Under the pieces are notes generated by a model, which did not search any database, had not been told where the DNA came from, and saw nothing but the letters and a program-made list of their open reading frames with translations. A stretch of DNA of 8,756 bases, taken from the NCBI GenBank assembly GCA_023416515.1, contig JAEZHP010000016.1, positions 1 to 8,756 of the forward strand, read 5' to 3'. This document shows, piece after piece, positions 1 to 6,728 of the stretch. How positions within the stretch are numbered: position 1 is the stretch's first letter; every line of letters begins with the position of its first letter. Position numbers and translations under genes: made by a program. The DNA is from Pseudomonadota bacterium. Lineage in GTDB: Bacteria; Pseudomonadota; Alphaproteobacteria; Sphingomonadales; Sphingomonadaceae.

Positions 1-112
1 GCCCCCAAGGGCTGCGCGGGCCACCGCCGCCGCCCGAACCGTCGCCGCCGGACCCGTCGCCGCCGCCCTCGCCCGACCCACGGCCGCCCCAGGGGCCGCG
101 ATTTTCACCCAT
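1..112 (-). CDS. hflK: HflK N-terminus, membrane protease modulator (partial)
   Basis: Only the first 37 codons are inside the window; the gene runs off the left edge. Read on the minus strand it opens MGENRGPWGG and continues as a Gly/Ser/Asp-rich stretch ending in PRSPWG. HflK proteins characteristically have a cytoplasmic, glycine-rich, low-complexity start with a PWG motif before the single membrane helix and the SPFH/band-7 domain, which would lie outside. Known role of the family: HflK and HflC form a periplasm-facing complex that modulates the FtsH protease. The start is ambiguous: an in-frame ATG at 151 would add 13 residues. A TATAAG hexamer at 164-159 would put the transcript start near 152, which favours the ATG at 112. 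It is divergent from mrp. Identification rests on this short tail only; an unrelated Gly-rich protein is possible. Confidence 0.7.
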   Translation of the reverse strand, partial: MGENRGPWGGRGSGEGGGDGSGGDGSGGGGGPRSPWG

Positions 113-225
113 GGCAAGTCCGCGCCAGCCCCAGCTCAGAAATCGTCTCATGAAGGCTCTTATAGGTAGCGATCCGCGGAAAAACAGTGGCAAGGACCGG
201 CTTATCGCCTATCCGTCCGCTCGAC

Positions 226-1185
226 ATGACCGACCCGACCCAAGCCGTCCGCGACGCCATTGCTCCCATCGTCGATGCCAAAAGGATCCAGGTCGCGCGG
301 GTGAAGGATGGCCTCGCCACCATCGTCATCGACGCGACCGGCATCGCCGCGGAGGAGCGAGCGGCGCTCGAACGCCGCCTCGGCGCGGCCCTGGTGGGCG
401 TGCCCGGGGTGACCGACAGCCGCGTCGCGATGAGCGTCGAGAAGGTGAAGCGCCTCATCATCGCGGTCGGCAGCGGCAAGGGCGGCGTCGGCAAGTCGAC
501 GCTCTCCGCCAACCTCGCAGTGGCCCTCGGGCGGCTGGGAAAGAAGGTGGGTCTGGTCGACGCCGACATCTACGGCCCGTCGCAGCCGCGCATCATGGGC
601 AATCACGACCGCCCGGAGCTCCACGACCAGCAGATCGTCCCAGTCGACACCCACGGCGTGAAGATGCTGTCGATCGGGCAGCTGATCGAGCCGGGCACCG
701 CCGTGGCGTGGCGCGGGCCGATGACGGCGAGCGCGCTGGGAAACCTGATGGACGGCGACTGGGGCGATACCGAGATCATGATCGTGGACCTCCCGCCCGG
801 CACCGGCGACGTCCAGATGACCTTGGTCCAGAAATGGAAGCCGGCCGGAGCGGTTATCGTATCGACCCCCCAGGACCTGGCGCTGATCGACGCGACCCGG
901 GCGATCGACCTGTTCCGGAAGATGGACGTTCCGATCATCGGCCTCGTCGAGAACATGGCGGGCTATCAATGCCCGCATTGCGCGCAGGTGAGCGACCCGT
1001 TCGGGGCCGGCGGCGCCGAAGCGGCTGCGCGGGTGATGGACATTCCCTTCCTCGGCCGGGTTCCGCTCACCCTCTCGATCCGCGAGGCGAGCGACGCGGG
1101 GGAACCGCCGGCCGCCGGCGACGCTTACGAAGCAGTTATTTTCCGCGACATCGCGGGGCGGCTGCTTGAGCAGATCGGCCGCTGA
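226..1185 (+). CDS. mrp: Mrp/ApbC P-loop ATPase, Fe-S cluster carrier
   Basis: A 319-residue Mrp/NBP35-family ATPase that, by family knowledge, binds and transfers [4Fe-4S] clusters to apo-proteins in the cytosol. Visible motifs are the deviant Walker A GSGKGGVGKST at residues 82-92, the switch segment VDADIYGPS near 111, DLPPGTGD at 188-195, and the CPHC pair (Cys249, Cys252) that bridges a cluster between two subunits. Residues 1-75 are a short, degenerate version of the MIP18/DUF59-type domain found in front of longer Mrp proteins (E. coli Mrp is 369 aa). I chose the ATG at 226; an in-frame GTG at 187 would add 13 residues that do not look like family sequence. No Shine-Dalgarno is visible before 226, so a leaderless or very short-leader mRNA is possible. 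The CoA-binding gene starts 13 bases after its stop and is probably cotranscribed. Confidence 0.93.
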   Translation: MTDPTQAVRDAIAPIVDAKRIQVARVKDGLATIVIDATGIAAEERAALERRLGAALVGVPGVTDSRVAMSVEKVKRLIIAVGSGKGGVGKSTLSANLAVALGRLGKKVGLVDADIYGPSQPRIMGNHDRPELHDQQIVPVDTHGVKMLSIGQLIEPGTAVAWRGPMTASALGNLMDGDWGDTEIMIVDLPPGTGDVQMTLVQKWKPAGAVIVSTPQDLALIDATRAIDLFRKMDVPIIGLVENMAGYQCPHCAQVSDPFGAGGAEAAARVMDIPFLGRVPLTLSIREASDAGEPPAAGDAYEAVIFRDIAGRLLEQIGR

Positions 1186-1186
1186 C

Positions 1187-1192
1187 AGGAGG
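1187..1192 (+). promoter_or_regulatory. Ribosome binding site AGGAGG
   Basis: A perfect AGGAGG lies one base after the mrp stop. It is 6 bases from the ATG at 1199 but only 3 from the in-frame GTG at 1196, so it decides the start of the next gene in favour of 1199. Confidence 0.85.
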
Positions 1193-1198
1193 TGAGTG

Positions 1199-1627
1199 AT
1201 GCCGCTGGAGCGTGACGAGGACATTGCCGAGCTGCTTCGTGAGACCCGCACGATCGCGTTGGTCGGCGCCTCGGACCGGCCGGACCGGCCGAGCTATGGT
1301 GTGATGCGCTACCTGCAGGACCAGGGTTATCGGGTGATCCCGGTCAATCCGCAGATCACCGGCGAGCATGTCCATGGCGAATATGTCTGGCGCGAATTGT
1401 CGCAAATCGGCGAGCCGATCGACATGGTCGACATCTTCCGCCGGCCGGCCGCCGCGGGCGAGGCGGTCGACGAAGCGATAAAAGCCGGCGCGAAGTCCGT
1501 GTGGCTTCAGATCGGAGTGATCAACGAGGAAGCCGCGGCTCGTGCCGAAGCGGCGGGCCTCAAGGTGGTGATGAACCGCTGTCCTAAGATCGAGATCCCG
1601 CGGCTGGGCGTCGCACCGGTCGCCTAG
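1199..1627 (+). CDS. CoA-binding Rossmann-fold protein (YccU-like)
   Basis: A 142-residue single-domain protein of the CoA_binding_2 type. It shows a Rossmann nucleotide-binding start, TIALVGASDRPDRPSYGVM at about residues 16-34, then GYRVIPVNP, the family hallmark IDMVDIFRRP, and a late AKSVWLQIGVINEEAA followed by VVMNRCPKIE. Related domains occur in succinyl-CoA synthetase alpha and acyl-CoA synthetase subunits. Free-standing members like this bind CoA or a related nucleotide, but to my knowledge have no assigned reaction. The conserved NRC segment near the end is typical of the stand-alone group. The start is fixed by the strong AGGAGG site. It follows mrp closely, and its TAG stop shares the CTAG palindrome 1624-1627 with the stop of the opposing gene, so the two coding regions overlap by 4 bases. 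Confidence 0.88.
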   Translation: MPLERDEDIAELLRETRTIALVGASDRPDRPSYGVMRYLQDQGYRVIPVNPQITGEHVHGEYVWRELSQIGEPIDMVDIFRRPAAAGEAVDEAIKAGAKSVWLQIGVINEEAAARAEAAGLKVVMNRCPKIEIPRLGVAPVA

Positions 1628-2385
1628 ACGACGGCCATCGCGCGTTCGCGCAGGCGCTCGATCGCGGCTTCGTGGATTCCGGGCGACGAGGCGAGCACTC
1701 CGAAGGCAGCAGCGTCGGGGCTGTTGAAGGTGAGCGGCTGGCCGAGCGCGCCGGTGACCGTTGCACCCGCTTCAGAAGCAATCAGGATCGCCGCGGCGAT
1801 GTCCCATTCGCGGCCCCAGCGCAGAGTCGCGAGGAGGTCGGCCTCGCCGGCCGCGACCATGGCGATTCGAAGCGCGATCGAATTGGGTTTGGCGACCATG
1901 ACGAGATCGCGATCGACCTTGGGCAGGCTGTCGGCCGGAACCCGAGCGCCGACAAGTTCGCTGCGCTGGCTGCACCGGATCGGATCGCCGTTGCGCCAGG
2001 CGCCGCGGTCCAGCTCGGCCGTCCACAATTCCTCGCGCTGCGGAGCCGAAAGGACTCCATATTTCACTGCTCGGTTCTCGACGAGCGCGACCGAGACCGC
2101 CCAGCCGGTTCGGCCGCGCAGATAGTCGCGGGTGCCGTCGATCGGGTCGACGACCCAGACGCGCTTTCGCTCGATCCGGTCGGATTCGTCGGCGGTCTCC
2201 TCGGACAGCCAGCCCGCCTCCGGGTCGAGAGCGATCAGCTGCTCGCGGAGGAAATTGTCGACCTCGAGGTCGATTTCACAAACCGGGTGCCCCGGCTCCT
2301 TCTCCCACCTCTTATAGTCGGTGCCGCAGCGCCCGAGCGCGATGCGCCCGGCCTGTTCGGTAATCTCTACAATGTCCTCAAGCAC
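1624..2385 (-). CDS. Inositol monophosphatase-family phosphatase, CysQ-like
   Basis: A 253-residue Mg2+-dependent phosphatase of the FIG/IMPase superfamily. The metal-binding set is present: the Glu in LSEE (residue 62), motif 1 DPIDGT at 80-85 (Asp80, Asp83), and motif 2 WDIAAAILIASEAG at 194-207 (Asp195). Length and position after pmbA fit the group often named CysQ, which removes the 3'-phosphate from PAP/PAPS in sulfur assimilation. The superfamily also includes inositol-1-phosphatase and histidinol-phosphatase, and the sequence alone does not settle the substrate. The start is GTG at 2385, inside the end of pmbA: GTGCTTGA contains this start and the pmbA TGA, an 8-base overlap pointing to translational coupling. 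The nearest Shine-Dalgarno-like GAAGGA is rather far upstream, which fits coupling. Third gene of the ubiA-pmbA run. Confidence 0.87.
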   Translation of the reverse strand: MLEDIVEITEQAGRIALGRCGTDYKRWEKEPGHPVCEIDLEVDNFLREQLIALDPEAGWLSEETADESDRIERKRVWVVDPIDGTRDYLRGRTGWAVSVALVENRAVKYGVLSAPQREELWTAELDRGAWRNGDPIRCSQRSELVGARVPADSLPKVDRDLVMVAKPNSIALRIAMVAAGEADLLATLRWGREWDIAAAILIASEAGATVTGALGQPLTFNSPDAAAFGVLASSPGIHEAAIERLRERAMAVV

Positions 2386-3724
2386 CGGCGACCGTCATTC
2401 CTTCGACCCGCAGGGTGGGAACATTGACTGCGCGGCGATGTTCCAGGTCGTTCGCCGCGACCAGCGTGCGGTACATGTCCAGCAAATTCCCAGCCACGGT
2501 GATCTCGGCGACAGGCTCGGCGATCTCGCCGTTGCGGATGATGAAGCCGCTCGCCCCGCGGCTATAGTCGCCGGTGACCAGGTTGATCCCCTGGCCAATC
2601 ATCTCAGTGACGTAGAGCCCTTGGCTGATATCGGCGATCAGCTGGGAGGGGCTCTGAGTGCCCGGGGTCAGATGGACGTTGGTGGCCCCGACTCCAGGCG
2701 CCCCACCCACCCCGCGAGTGGCGTGGCCGTTCGGCGCGAGGCCAAGTTGCCGTGCCGAGGCGCTGTTGAGCAGCCAGTCGGTCAGCCGTCCATTGTCGAC
2801 CAGCGCACGCGCCGCGGTCGCGACTCCCTCGCCGTCGAAGGGCCGCGAGCGCAAGCCGCGAACCCGGTGCGGATCGTCGACGATCGACAGGCTTTCGGGA
2901 AGAATCTGCTCGCATTCGCGCCCGAGCAGGAAGCTCGTTCGGCGGGCGATGGCCGGACCGGACATCGCCGAGACGAGGTGGCCGACCAAGCCCCCTCCGA
3001 CGCGGGGGTCGAATACGATCGGAATGACGCCGCTCGCGAGCTTGCCCGGGTTCAGGCGCTTCACCGTGCGCTCCCCGGCAAGGCGCCCGAGCTCCTCGGG
3101 GCCGTCGAGGTCGGCGAAATGGCGGGCGCTGTGGCTGGCATGGTCCCGTTGCATCGCCCCGCCCTCGCCGCCGACGACGCTAACTCCGGCCGAATAATGG
3201 CTGGAATGGTAGCCGCGGCAAAAGCCGGTGCTCGTGGCGAGCGCAAACACGCTGCGGGCGGCGCTCACTCCGGCGCCCTCGCTGTTGGTCACTCCGCGAA
3301 CCCCGCGCGCCGCCGATTCCATGTCGAGCGCGCGCTGTTTCAGCTCCGCCGGCGAGGGATTGGCGCCGTCGTCGCCCTCGAGCGGCAACAGCTCGCCTTT
3401 GAACAGCAATTCCTCGGGCGCCAGGCCCGCATAGGGATCCTCGGGCGCTTCCCTGGCCATCGCCACCGCCCGCTCGACGAGCGCCGACAGCGCATCGGCC
3501 GACAGGTCCGAGGAGGAGACGCTTGCCGAGCGGGTGCCGATGAACAGGCGGAGCCCAATCTCCTCGCCTTCGGAGCGCCCGACATCCTCCAGCTCGCCGA
3601 GGCGAACCTGGACGCCGAGCGAGGCTTCGCCGACATAGAGGACATCGGCGGCGTCCGCTCCGGCCTTGCGGGCAGCAGCGATGAGAGCGCCTGCGCGCGC
3701 CTCGGCTTGTTCAACGTTCAGCAT
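2378..3724 (-). CDS. pmbA: TldD/PmbA-family protein, PmbA (TldE) subunit
   Basis: A 448-residue member of the TldD/PmbA family. In E. coli, TldD and TldE (PmbA) form a heteromeric metallopeptidase that trims microcin B17 leader peptide and unfolded CcdA. The TldE-type features are RSRPFDGEGV at residues 292-301 and the near-invariant VTGDYSRGASGF at 383-394, followed by the IAEPVAEITVAGNL strand. I find no zinc-binding HExxxH helix anywhere, as expected for the non-catalytic TldE partner; the TldD subunit must be encoded elsewhere. The ATG at 3724 gives the usual N-terminus with an amphipathic Ala-rich helix. No strong ribosome site is visible before it. The gene starts 46 bases after ubiA ends, same strand, and overlaps the start of the phosphatase gene by 8 bases. 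Confidence 0.92.
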   Translation of the reverse strand: MLNVEQAEARAGALIAAARKAGADAADVLYVGEASLGVQVRLGELEDVGRSEGEEIGLRLFIGTRSASVSSSDLSADALSALVERAVAMAREAPEDPYAGLAPEELLFKGELLPLEGDDGANPSPAELKQRALDMESAARGVRGVTNSEGAGVSAARSVFALATSTGFCRGYHSSHYSAGVSVVGGEGGAMQRDHASHSARHFADLDGPEELGRLAGERTVKRLNPGKLASGVIPIVFDPRVGGGLVGHLVSAMSGPAIARRTSFLLGRECEQILPESLSIVDDPHRVRGLRSRPFDGEGVATAARALVDNGRLTDWLLNSASARQLGLAPNGHATRGVGGAPGVGATNVHLTPGTQSPSQLIADISQGLYVTEMIGQGINLVTGDYSRGASGFIIRNGEIAEPVAEITVAGNLLDMYRTLVAANDLEHRRAVNVPTLRVEGMTVAGA

Positions 3725-3770
3725 GAGGCGGCGGACTTAGGGCGGGCGGCCACGCCGGGCAAGGGCGCGG

Positions 3771-4703
3771 TCAGGCGGTGGTGCCGACGACGAGGCAGGC
3801 GAGAAACATCAGCAGGCCGGCGAAGCGGTTGGATCGGAAGGTCGCCAGCGCCTGCATGTTGTCGTCGGGCCTGAGGCGGACGACCTGTCGGGCGAGATGA
3901 GCGGCCATCGGAACGAGCGCGATCAAGCCGAGCCATTGCGGCCGTACCGCCCAGAAGGCGCCGGACCAAAGGATCAGCGCGACGAGGTAGCAGGCCCCGA
4001 TACCGAGGCGCGCGTGGCGGCCGAGCGCCCGGGCGGAGGATTTGACACCGACCAGAGCGTCGTCCTCCTTGTCCTGAAGCGCATAGGCGGTGTCGTAACC
4101 AATCACCCAGAAGATCGAGCCGCCATAGAGAAGCAGCGGCGCCGCATCGACCGTGCCGGTTACCGCCGGCCAGCCAACCAGGGCGGCCCAGGAGAAGACG
4201 AGCCCGAGCCAGGCCTGCGGCCACCAGGTGATCCGCTTCATGAACGGGTAAGCGGCGACGAGTGCCAGGCTGCCGAGCGCGACGATCTGCGCGGTCGTCT
4301 GGAGTTGGAGCAGAACAACGAGGCCGATTAGGCTCATTCCGACGAGAAGAGCCCAGGCACCCTTTAGCGACACGCGCTTGCTTGCGAGCGGACGAAGCCG
4401 AGTGCGCTCGACCTGCGCGTCCAGATCGCGGTCGACGATGTCGTTATAGACGCAGCCGGCGCTACGCATCGCGAAAGCGCCGAGCGCGAACCAGGCGATC
4501 AGCGTCCAGCCCACCGGGCTCAGCGGCCCGCCGCCCATTCCGGCAAGCGCGACGGCCCACGCGCCCGGCCAGAACAGCAACCACACCCCGATCGGCCGAT
4601 CGAGGCGGATCAGCGATGCGTAGGGCCGAGCCTTCGGCGGCAGGGCGCCGATCAGGCCGCGCTGCTCGGAATCGGGGACAATGTCGGTTGGGGCGCTGCT
4701 CAC
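3771..4703 (-). CDS. ubiA: 4-hydroxybenzoate polyprenyltransferase UbiA
   Basis: A 310-residue inner-membrane prenyltransferase that joins 4-hydroxybenzoate to a polyprenyl diphosphate in ubiquinone synthesis. Both Asp-rich, Mg2+-binding motifs are present: NDIVDRDLDAQVERTRLRP at residues 87-105 and DTAYALQDKEDD at 204-215. About eight hydrophobic segments follow the opening LDRPIGVWLLFWPGAWAVAL. I chose GTG 4703 because the family-like sequence TDIVPDSEQRG begins just after it; the longer reading to a TTG at 4775 would translate a dispersed palindrome (4728-4746) and adds residues unlike the family. No Shine-Dalgarno precedes the GTG. A TTGATC/TCTATC pair with 17-base spacing ends 7 bases before it, so a leaderless message is possible. 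It heads the run ubiA, pmbA, phosphatase, divergent from rsmE. Confidence 0.92.
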   Translation of the reverse strand: MSSAPTDIVPDSEQRGLIGALPPKARPYASLIRLDRPIGVWLLFWPGAWAVALAGMGGGPLSPVGWTLIAWFALGAFAMRSAGCVYNDIVDRDLDAQVERTRLRPLASKRVSLKGAWALLVGMSLIGLVVLLQLQTTAQIVALGSLALVAAYPFMKRITWWPQAWLGLVFSWAALVGWPAVTGTVDAAPLLLYGGSIFWVIGYDTAYALQDKEDDALVGVKSSARALGRHARLGIGACYLVALILWSGAFWAVRPQWLGLIALVPMAAHLARQVVRLRPDDNMQALATFRSNRFAGLLMFLACLVVGTTA

Positions 4704-4710
4704 CGGTCGG

Positions 4711-4739
4711 GATAGAAAGGAAGGTTGACCCCGGATCAA
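4711..4739 (-). promoter_or_regulatory. Candidate ubiA promoter
   Basis: On the minus strand TTGATC (4739-4734) is followed after 17 bases by TCTATC (4716-4711); the GTG start of ubiA lies 7 bases further. The -35 match is good (TTGA), the -10 match is 3 of 6. The -35 lies inside the palindrome at 4728-4746. The opposite-strand region before rsmE has the same geometry. Prediction only. Confidence 0.35.
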
Positions 4740-4746
4740 GTGGGGT
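4728..4746. repeat. Dispersed palindrome, ACTTGATCCGG core, copy 1
   Basis: ACCCC (4728-4732) and GGGGT (4742-4746) form a 5-bp stem around GGATCAAGT. The core CCGGATCAAGT at 4731-4741 is the exact reverse complement of ACTTGATCCGG at 4794-4804. From memory, palindromes with this core are scattered through alphaproteobacterial intergenic regions, much like REP elements. Confidence 0.6.
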
Positions 4747-4786
4747 GAGGGCCGAGACGAGCGGTCGACGCTCAACGAAAATCGTC

Positions 4787-4807
4787 ATGCGGGACTTGAT
4801 CCGGCAT
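4787..4807. repeat. Dispersed palindrome, ACTTGATCCGG core, copy 2
   Basis: ATGCGG (4787-4792) pairs with CCGGCAT (4801-4807) with one bulged base, around a GACTTGAT loop. This resembles a common form of the same palindrome family (CGGACTTGATCCGGCAT) with one base lost from the left arm. It is inverted relative to copy 1 and lies 25 bases before the rsmE start. Confidence 0.6.
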
Positions 4808-4824
4808 CCAACTTCTTCTCTTTC
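4796..4824 (+). promoter_or_regulatory. Candidate rsmE promoter
   Basis: TTGATC (4796-4801), 17 bases, TCTTTC (4819-4824), then 7 bases to the ATG of rsmE. The -10 match to consensus is weak. The layout mirrors the ubiA side base for base: 36 bases from the first T of TTGATC to the first base of the start codon in both directions. Prediction only. Confidence 0.3.
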
Positions 4825-4831
4825 GAGGTCC

Positions 4832-5587
4832 ATGCCCGCAACGCCCGCCTGGCCACCCTCCAGCCTTCCCCGCTTGTTTGTCGAGCAGGCGCTGTCCGAC
4901 GGGCTCACCCTCACCCTCGCCGGCCCACCCGCCAATTATCTCGGCAACGTGCTTCGCCTTGGCGAGGGGGCTGAGGTGAAGCTGTTCGATGACGTGAGCG
5001 GCGAGTGGCTTGCGCGGGTCCAGGAGGCAGGCCGCAAACGGGTGACGCTGTCAGTCACCCGTCACCTGCGGCCGCGCGAGGAAGTGCCGGACCTGTGGCT
5101 GGTGTTCGCCCCGGTGAAGCGGGCGCCGCTCGACTGGATGATCGAGAAGGCGACCGAATTGGGCGTGAGCCGCCTCGTACCGGCGGTGACCCAGCGCACC
5201 GTGGTGGACCGGGTCAATCTAGATCGCCTGCGCGCGATCAGCATCGAGGCGGCCGAGCAGTGCGACCGCACCGCCCTCCCCGCCCTCGACGAGCCGGTCA
5301 AGCTGGACAAATTGCTGAAGGACTGGCCGGCGGAGCGGACATTGCTGTTCGCCGACGAGGAAGGCGGCGTTCCACTGCAGGAAGCGGCCATGCCCGGCCC
5401 CTCGGCCATCCTGATTGGGCCGGAGGGCGGCTTCGCAGCGGGGGAGCGCGCGGCGATCCGCGCACTCCCCTCCGCGCAGGGCGTCGCGCTCGGCCCCCGC
5501 ATCCTTCGCGCCGAGACCGCAGCACTCGCAGCGCTCAGCCTGTGGATGGCGGCGGCGGGCGATTGGGGCCGCCCGCCGCGCACCTGA
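4832..5587 (+). CDS. rsmE: 16S rRNA (uracil-1498-N3)-methyltransferase RsmE
   Basis: A 251-residue SPOUT-class (knotted) methyltransferase. The family uses S-adenosylmethionine to methylate N3 of U1498 in 16S rRNA of the assembled 30S subunit. Visible signatures in order are an N-terminal PUA-like beta domain (about residues 12-80), EKATELGV at 105-112, the EQCDR segment at 142-146, the SAM-binding IGPEGGF at 195-201, and the knot motif LGPRILRAETA at 220-230. The ATG at 4832 gives normal family length, with a GAGG 3 bases before it; an in-frame ATG at 4787 would add 15 residues translated from a palindrome and is rejected. It is divergent from ubiA and converges on the pirin gene with 6 bases between stops. 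From memory, alphaproteobacteria often carry glutamate-cysteine ligase (gshA) next to rsmE; it is not here. Confidence 0.93.
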   Translation: MPATPAWPPSSLPRLFVEQALSDGLTLTLAGPPANYLGNVLRLGEGAEVKLFDDVSGEWLARVQEAGRKRVTLSVTRHLRPREEVPDLWLVFAPVKRAPLDWMIEKATELGVSRLVPAVTQRTVVDRVNLDRLRAISIEAAEQCDRTALPALDEPVKLDKLLKDWPAERTLLFADEEGGVPLQEAAMPGPSAILIGPEGGFAAGERAAIRALPSAQGVALGPRILRAETAALAALSLWMAAAGDWGRPPRT

Positions 5588-5593
5588 CATCCA

Positions 5594-6292
5594 CTACGCC
5601 GCGTCGACGAGCACCAGCTCGCTATCCTCCCGGGCGGTGATCGAGATCTCCGCGACGTCCTTGACCGCGACTCCATCGCGGGCGTTGGCGGAGACTCCAT
5701 TCACCTCGATCGCGCCGGTGGCGGGCACGAGATAGGCGTGGCGGCCCTCACCCAGCTTGTAGGTGACCGTCTCGCCGGCGCGCAGGCTAGCGCCCGCGAC
5801 CCGAGCCGGGGTGCGGATCGACAAGGCACCCTCATCCTCGGGAAGCCCGCTCGCAAGGGTGACGAAGGCTCCGGAGCGGTCGTCTTTCGGGAACGGCTTG
5901 CTGCCCCATTGCGGCTCGCCTCCGGTCTTCTCCGGGATGATCCAGATCTGGAAGATGCGGGTGGTCTGGTCCTCGAGATTATATTCGGCGTGGCGGACCC
6001 CGGTTCCGGCGGACATCACTTGGACATCGCCGGCTTCGGTTCGGCCCTTGTTGCCGAGGCTGTCCTCATGAGTGATGGCGCCTTCGCGGACGTAGGTGAT
6101 GATCTCCATGTCGCGGTGGGGATGGGGCGGAAAGCCGGAGCGCGGAGCGATCGTGTCGTCATTCCACACCCTCAGCGAGCCCCAGTGGACGCGCGAGGGA
6201 TCGTGATAGTCGGCGAAGGAGAAATGGTGCTTGGCGTCGAGCCAGCCATGATTGGCGCCGCCAAGGCTGTCGAACGGACGGACTTCGATCAT
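5594..6292 (-). CDS. Pirin-family bicupin protein (YhhW-like)
   Basis: A 232-residue bicupin of the pirin family. The family metal site is complete: His57 and His59 in PPHPHRDMEIITY, then His101 and Glu103 in GTGVRHAEYN. These are the same residue numbers I recall for the metal ligands of E. coli YhhW and, within a residue, human pirin. Characterised bacterial members act as quercetin 2,3-dioxygenases in vitro, but the physiological substrate is generally unknown. The second cupin half (from about residue 140) is present and lacks a second His cluster, as usual. The ATG at 6292 has a GGGAGA site 6 bases upstream (6304-6299). It converges on rsmE and marks the right end of the compact core-gene block; non-coding, repeat-bearing sequence begins upstream of it. 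Confidence 0.9.
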   Translation of the reverse strand: MIEVRPFDSLGGANHGWLDAKHHFSFADYHDPSRVHWGSLRVWNDDTIAPRSGFPPHPHRDMEIITYVREGAITHEDSLGNKGRTEAGDVQVMSAGTGVRHAEYNLEDQTTRIFQIWIIPEKTGGEPQWGSKPFPKDDRSGAFVTLASGLPEDEGALSIRTPARVAGASLRAGETVTYKLGEGRHAYLVPATGAIEVNGVSANARDGVAVKDVAEISITAREDSELVLVDAA

Positions 6293-6414
6293 TGGTCGTC
6301 TCCCAACGGCGCCGGCGGAAAGCCGCGCCTCGTTGCAACCGATGTAGTGGGTCCCGCTTCGTCAAAGGAGTGGAGCGAAGCGCAGCGAGGCGTTGCGCAA
6401 ACCGCAACACTATT

Positions 6415-6431
6415 TGGCTGGGGCGGCAGGA
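6415..6431 (-). other. tRNA 3'-end-like fragment, possible attachment site
   Basis: Read on the minus strand the 17 bases are TCCTGCCGCCCCAGCCA: a plausible T-arm 3' half, a 7-base acceptor strand GCCCCAG and an encoded CCA. The similarity to a tRNA (tRNA-Gln-like from memory) fades upstream and no 5' acceptor partner CTGGGGC exists within 100 bases, so this is not an intact tRNA gene. Such fragments are left where integrative elements recombine into tRNA 3' ends. Chance similarity is possible. Confidence 0.3.
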
Positions 6432-6517
6432 GTCGGAGACCACCTCGCCCAGGATCAGTCGGGCTCGGACGCCCTTGAGAAAAGCGCAGATTTCCGCGGC
6501 GCTCGGGATCCTACATA

Positions 6518-6611
6518 TGACGGACCCGTCACAGCGACAAGTAGCAAATGTGACGGATGCTCGGCCGCAGCGCCCTCATGATTTGACGGCGAGTTATCAC
6601 TCGCATGACGG
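6518..6611 (+). repeat. Phased TGACGG repeat array
   Basis: TGACGG occurs in direct orientation at 6518, 6551, 6584 and 6606, spaced 33, 33 and 22 bases. The first copy is half of a palindrome, TGACGG-AC-CCGTCA (6518-6531). The last two extend to 14-base near-repeats, TGACGGCGAGTTAT and TGACGGCGAGTGAT (13 of 14 identical). All spacings are multiples of 11, so the sites lie on nearly one face of the helix, as in operator or iteron arrays. No gene begins within 300 bases on the plus strand, so the target is unknown. Confidence 0.55.
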
Positions 6612-6619
6612 CGAGTGAT
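6596..6619. other. Perfect 8-bp hairpin ATCACTCG/CGAGTGAT
   Basis: ATCACTCG (6596-6603) and CGAGTGAT (6612-6619) pair perfectly around CATGACGG. The right arm and loop contain the last TGACGG copy. A short pyrimidine stretch (TTCTTCTG) follows on the plus strand, too broken for a confident intrinsic terminator. Confidence 0.45.
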
Positions 6620-6648
6620 GTTCTTCTGCCCGGGTTCGTCTGACATTG

Positions 6649-6728
6649 GCCGACAGCGGACCGTCGGCTCTCGGCTGCGATCTCGGCGAAAGCGGACTTT
6701 GAAGCCGAGATCGCGGTCCCAAAGTCCG
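6649..6728. other. Cluster of overlapping, mutually exclusive hairpins
   Basis: GCCGAC/GTCGGC (6649-6654, 6663-6668) is a 6-bp hairpin. GCGATCTCGGC (6677-6687) pairs perfectly with GCCGAGATCGC (6704-6714), extendable to 15 bp with G-U pairs, and encloses AAAG/CTTT (6689-6692, 6697-6700). CGGACTTT (6693-6700) can instead pair with AAAGTCCG (6721-6728) over 8 bp, which cannot coexist with the 11-bp stem unless a pseudoknot forms. This may be a structured RNA, or decayed copies of a dispersed palindrome. No flanking gene clearly uses it as a leader. Confidence 0.45.

Noticed and set aside
111..1169. A 352-codon plus-strand frame overlapping mrp
   Set aside because: Extremely Arg/Gly-rich and out of frame with the clear Mrp motifs; a high-GC artefact.
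2321..3874. A 517-codon open frame on the plus strand opposite pmbA
   Set aside because: It is the antisense shadow of pmbA and its flanks; Arg/Ala/Gly-rich with no family motifs, while the minus strand encodes a full PmbA.
4262..4831. Long upstream extension of the rsmE frame
   Set aside because: It runs antisense through ubiA and across a palindrome; RsmE family length and motifs fit the start at 4832.
5738..6478. A 246-codon plus-strand frame opposite the pirin gene
   Set aside because: Antisense to a complete pirin protein with all four metal ligands; no ribosome site or motifs.
6415..6490. An intact tRNA gene on the minus strand
   Set aside because: The 3' end looks right, but the 5' acceptor strand, D-arm and anticodon stem cannot be formed from the upstream bases.
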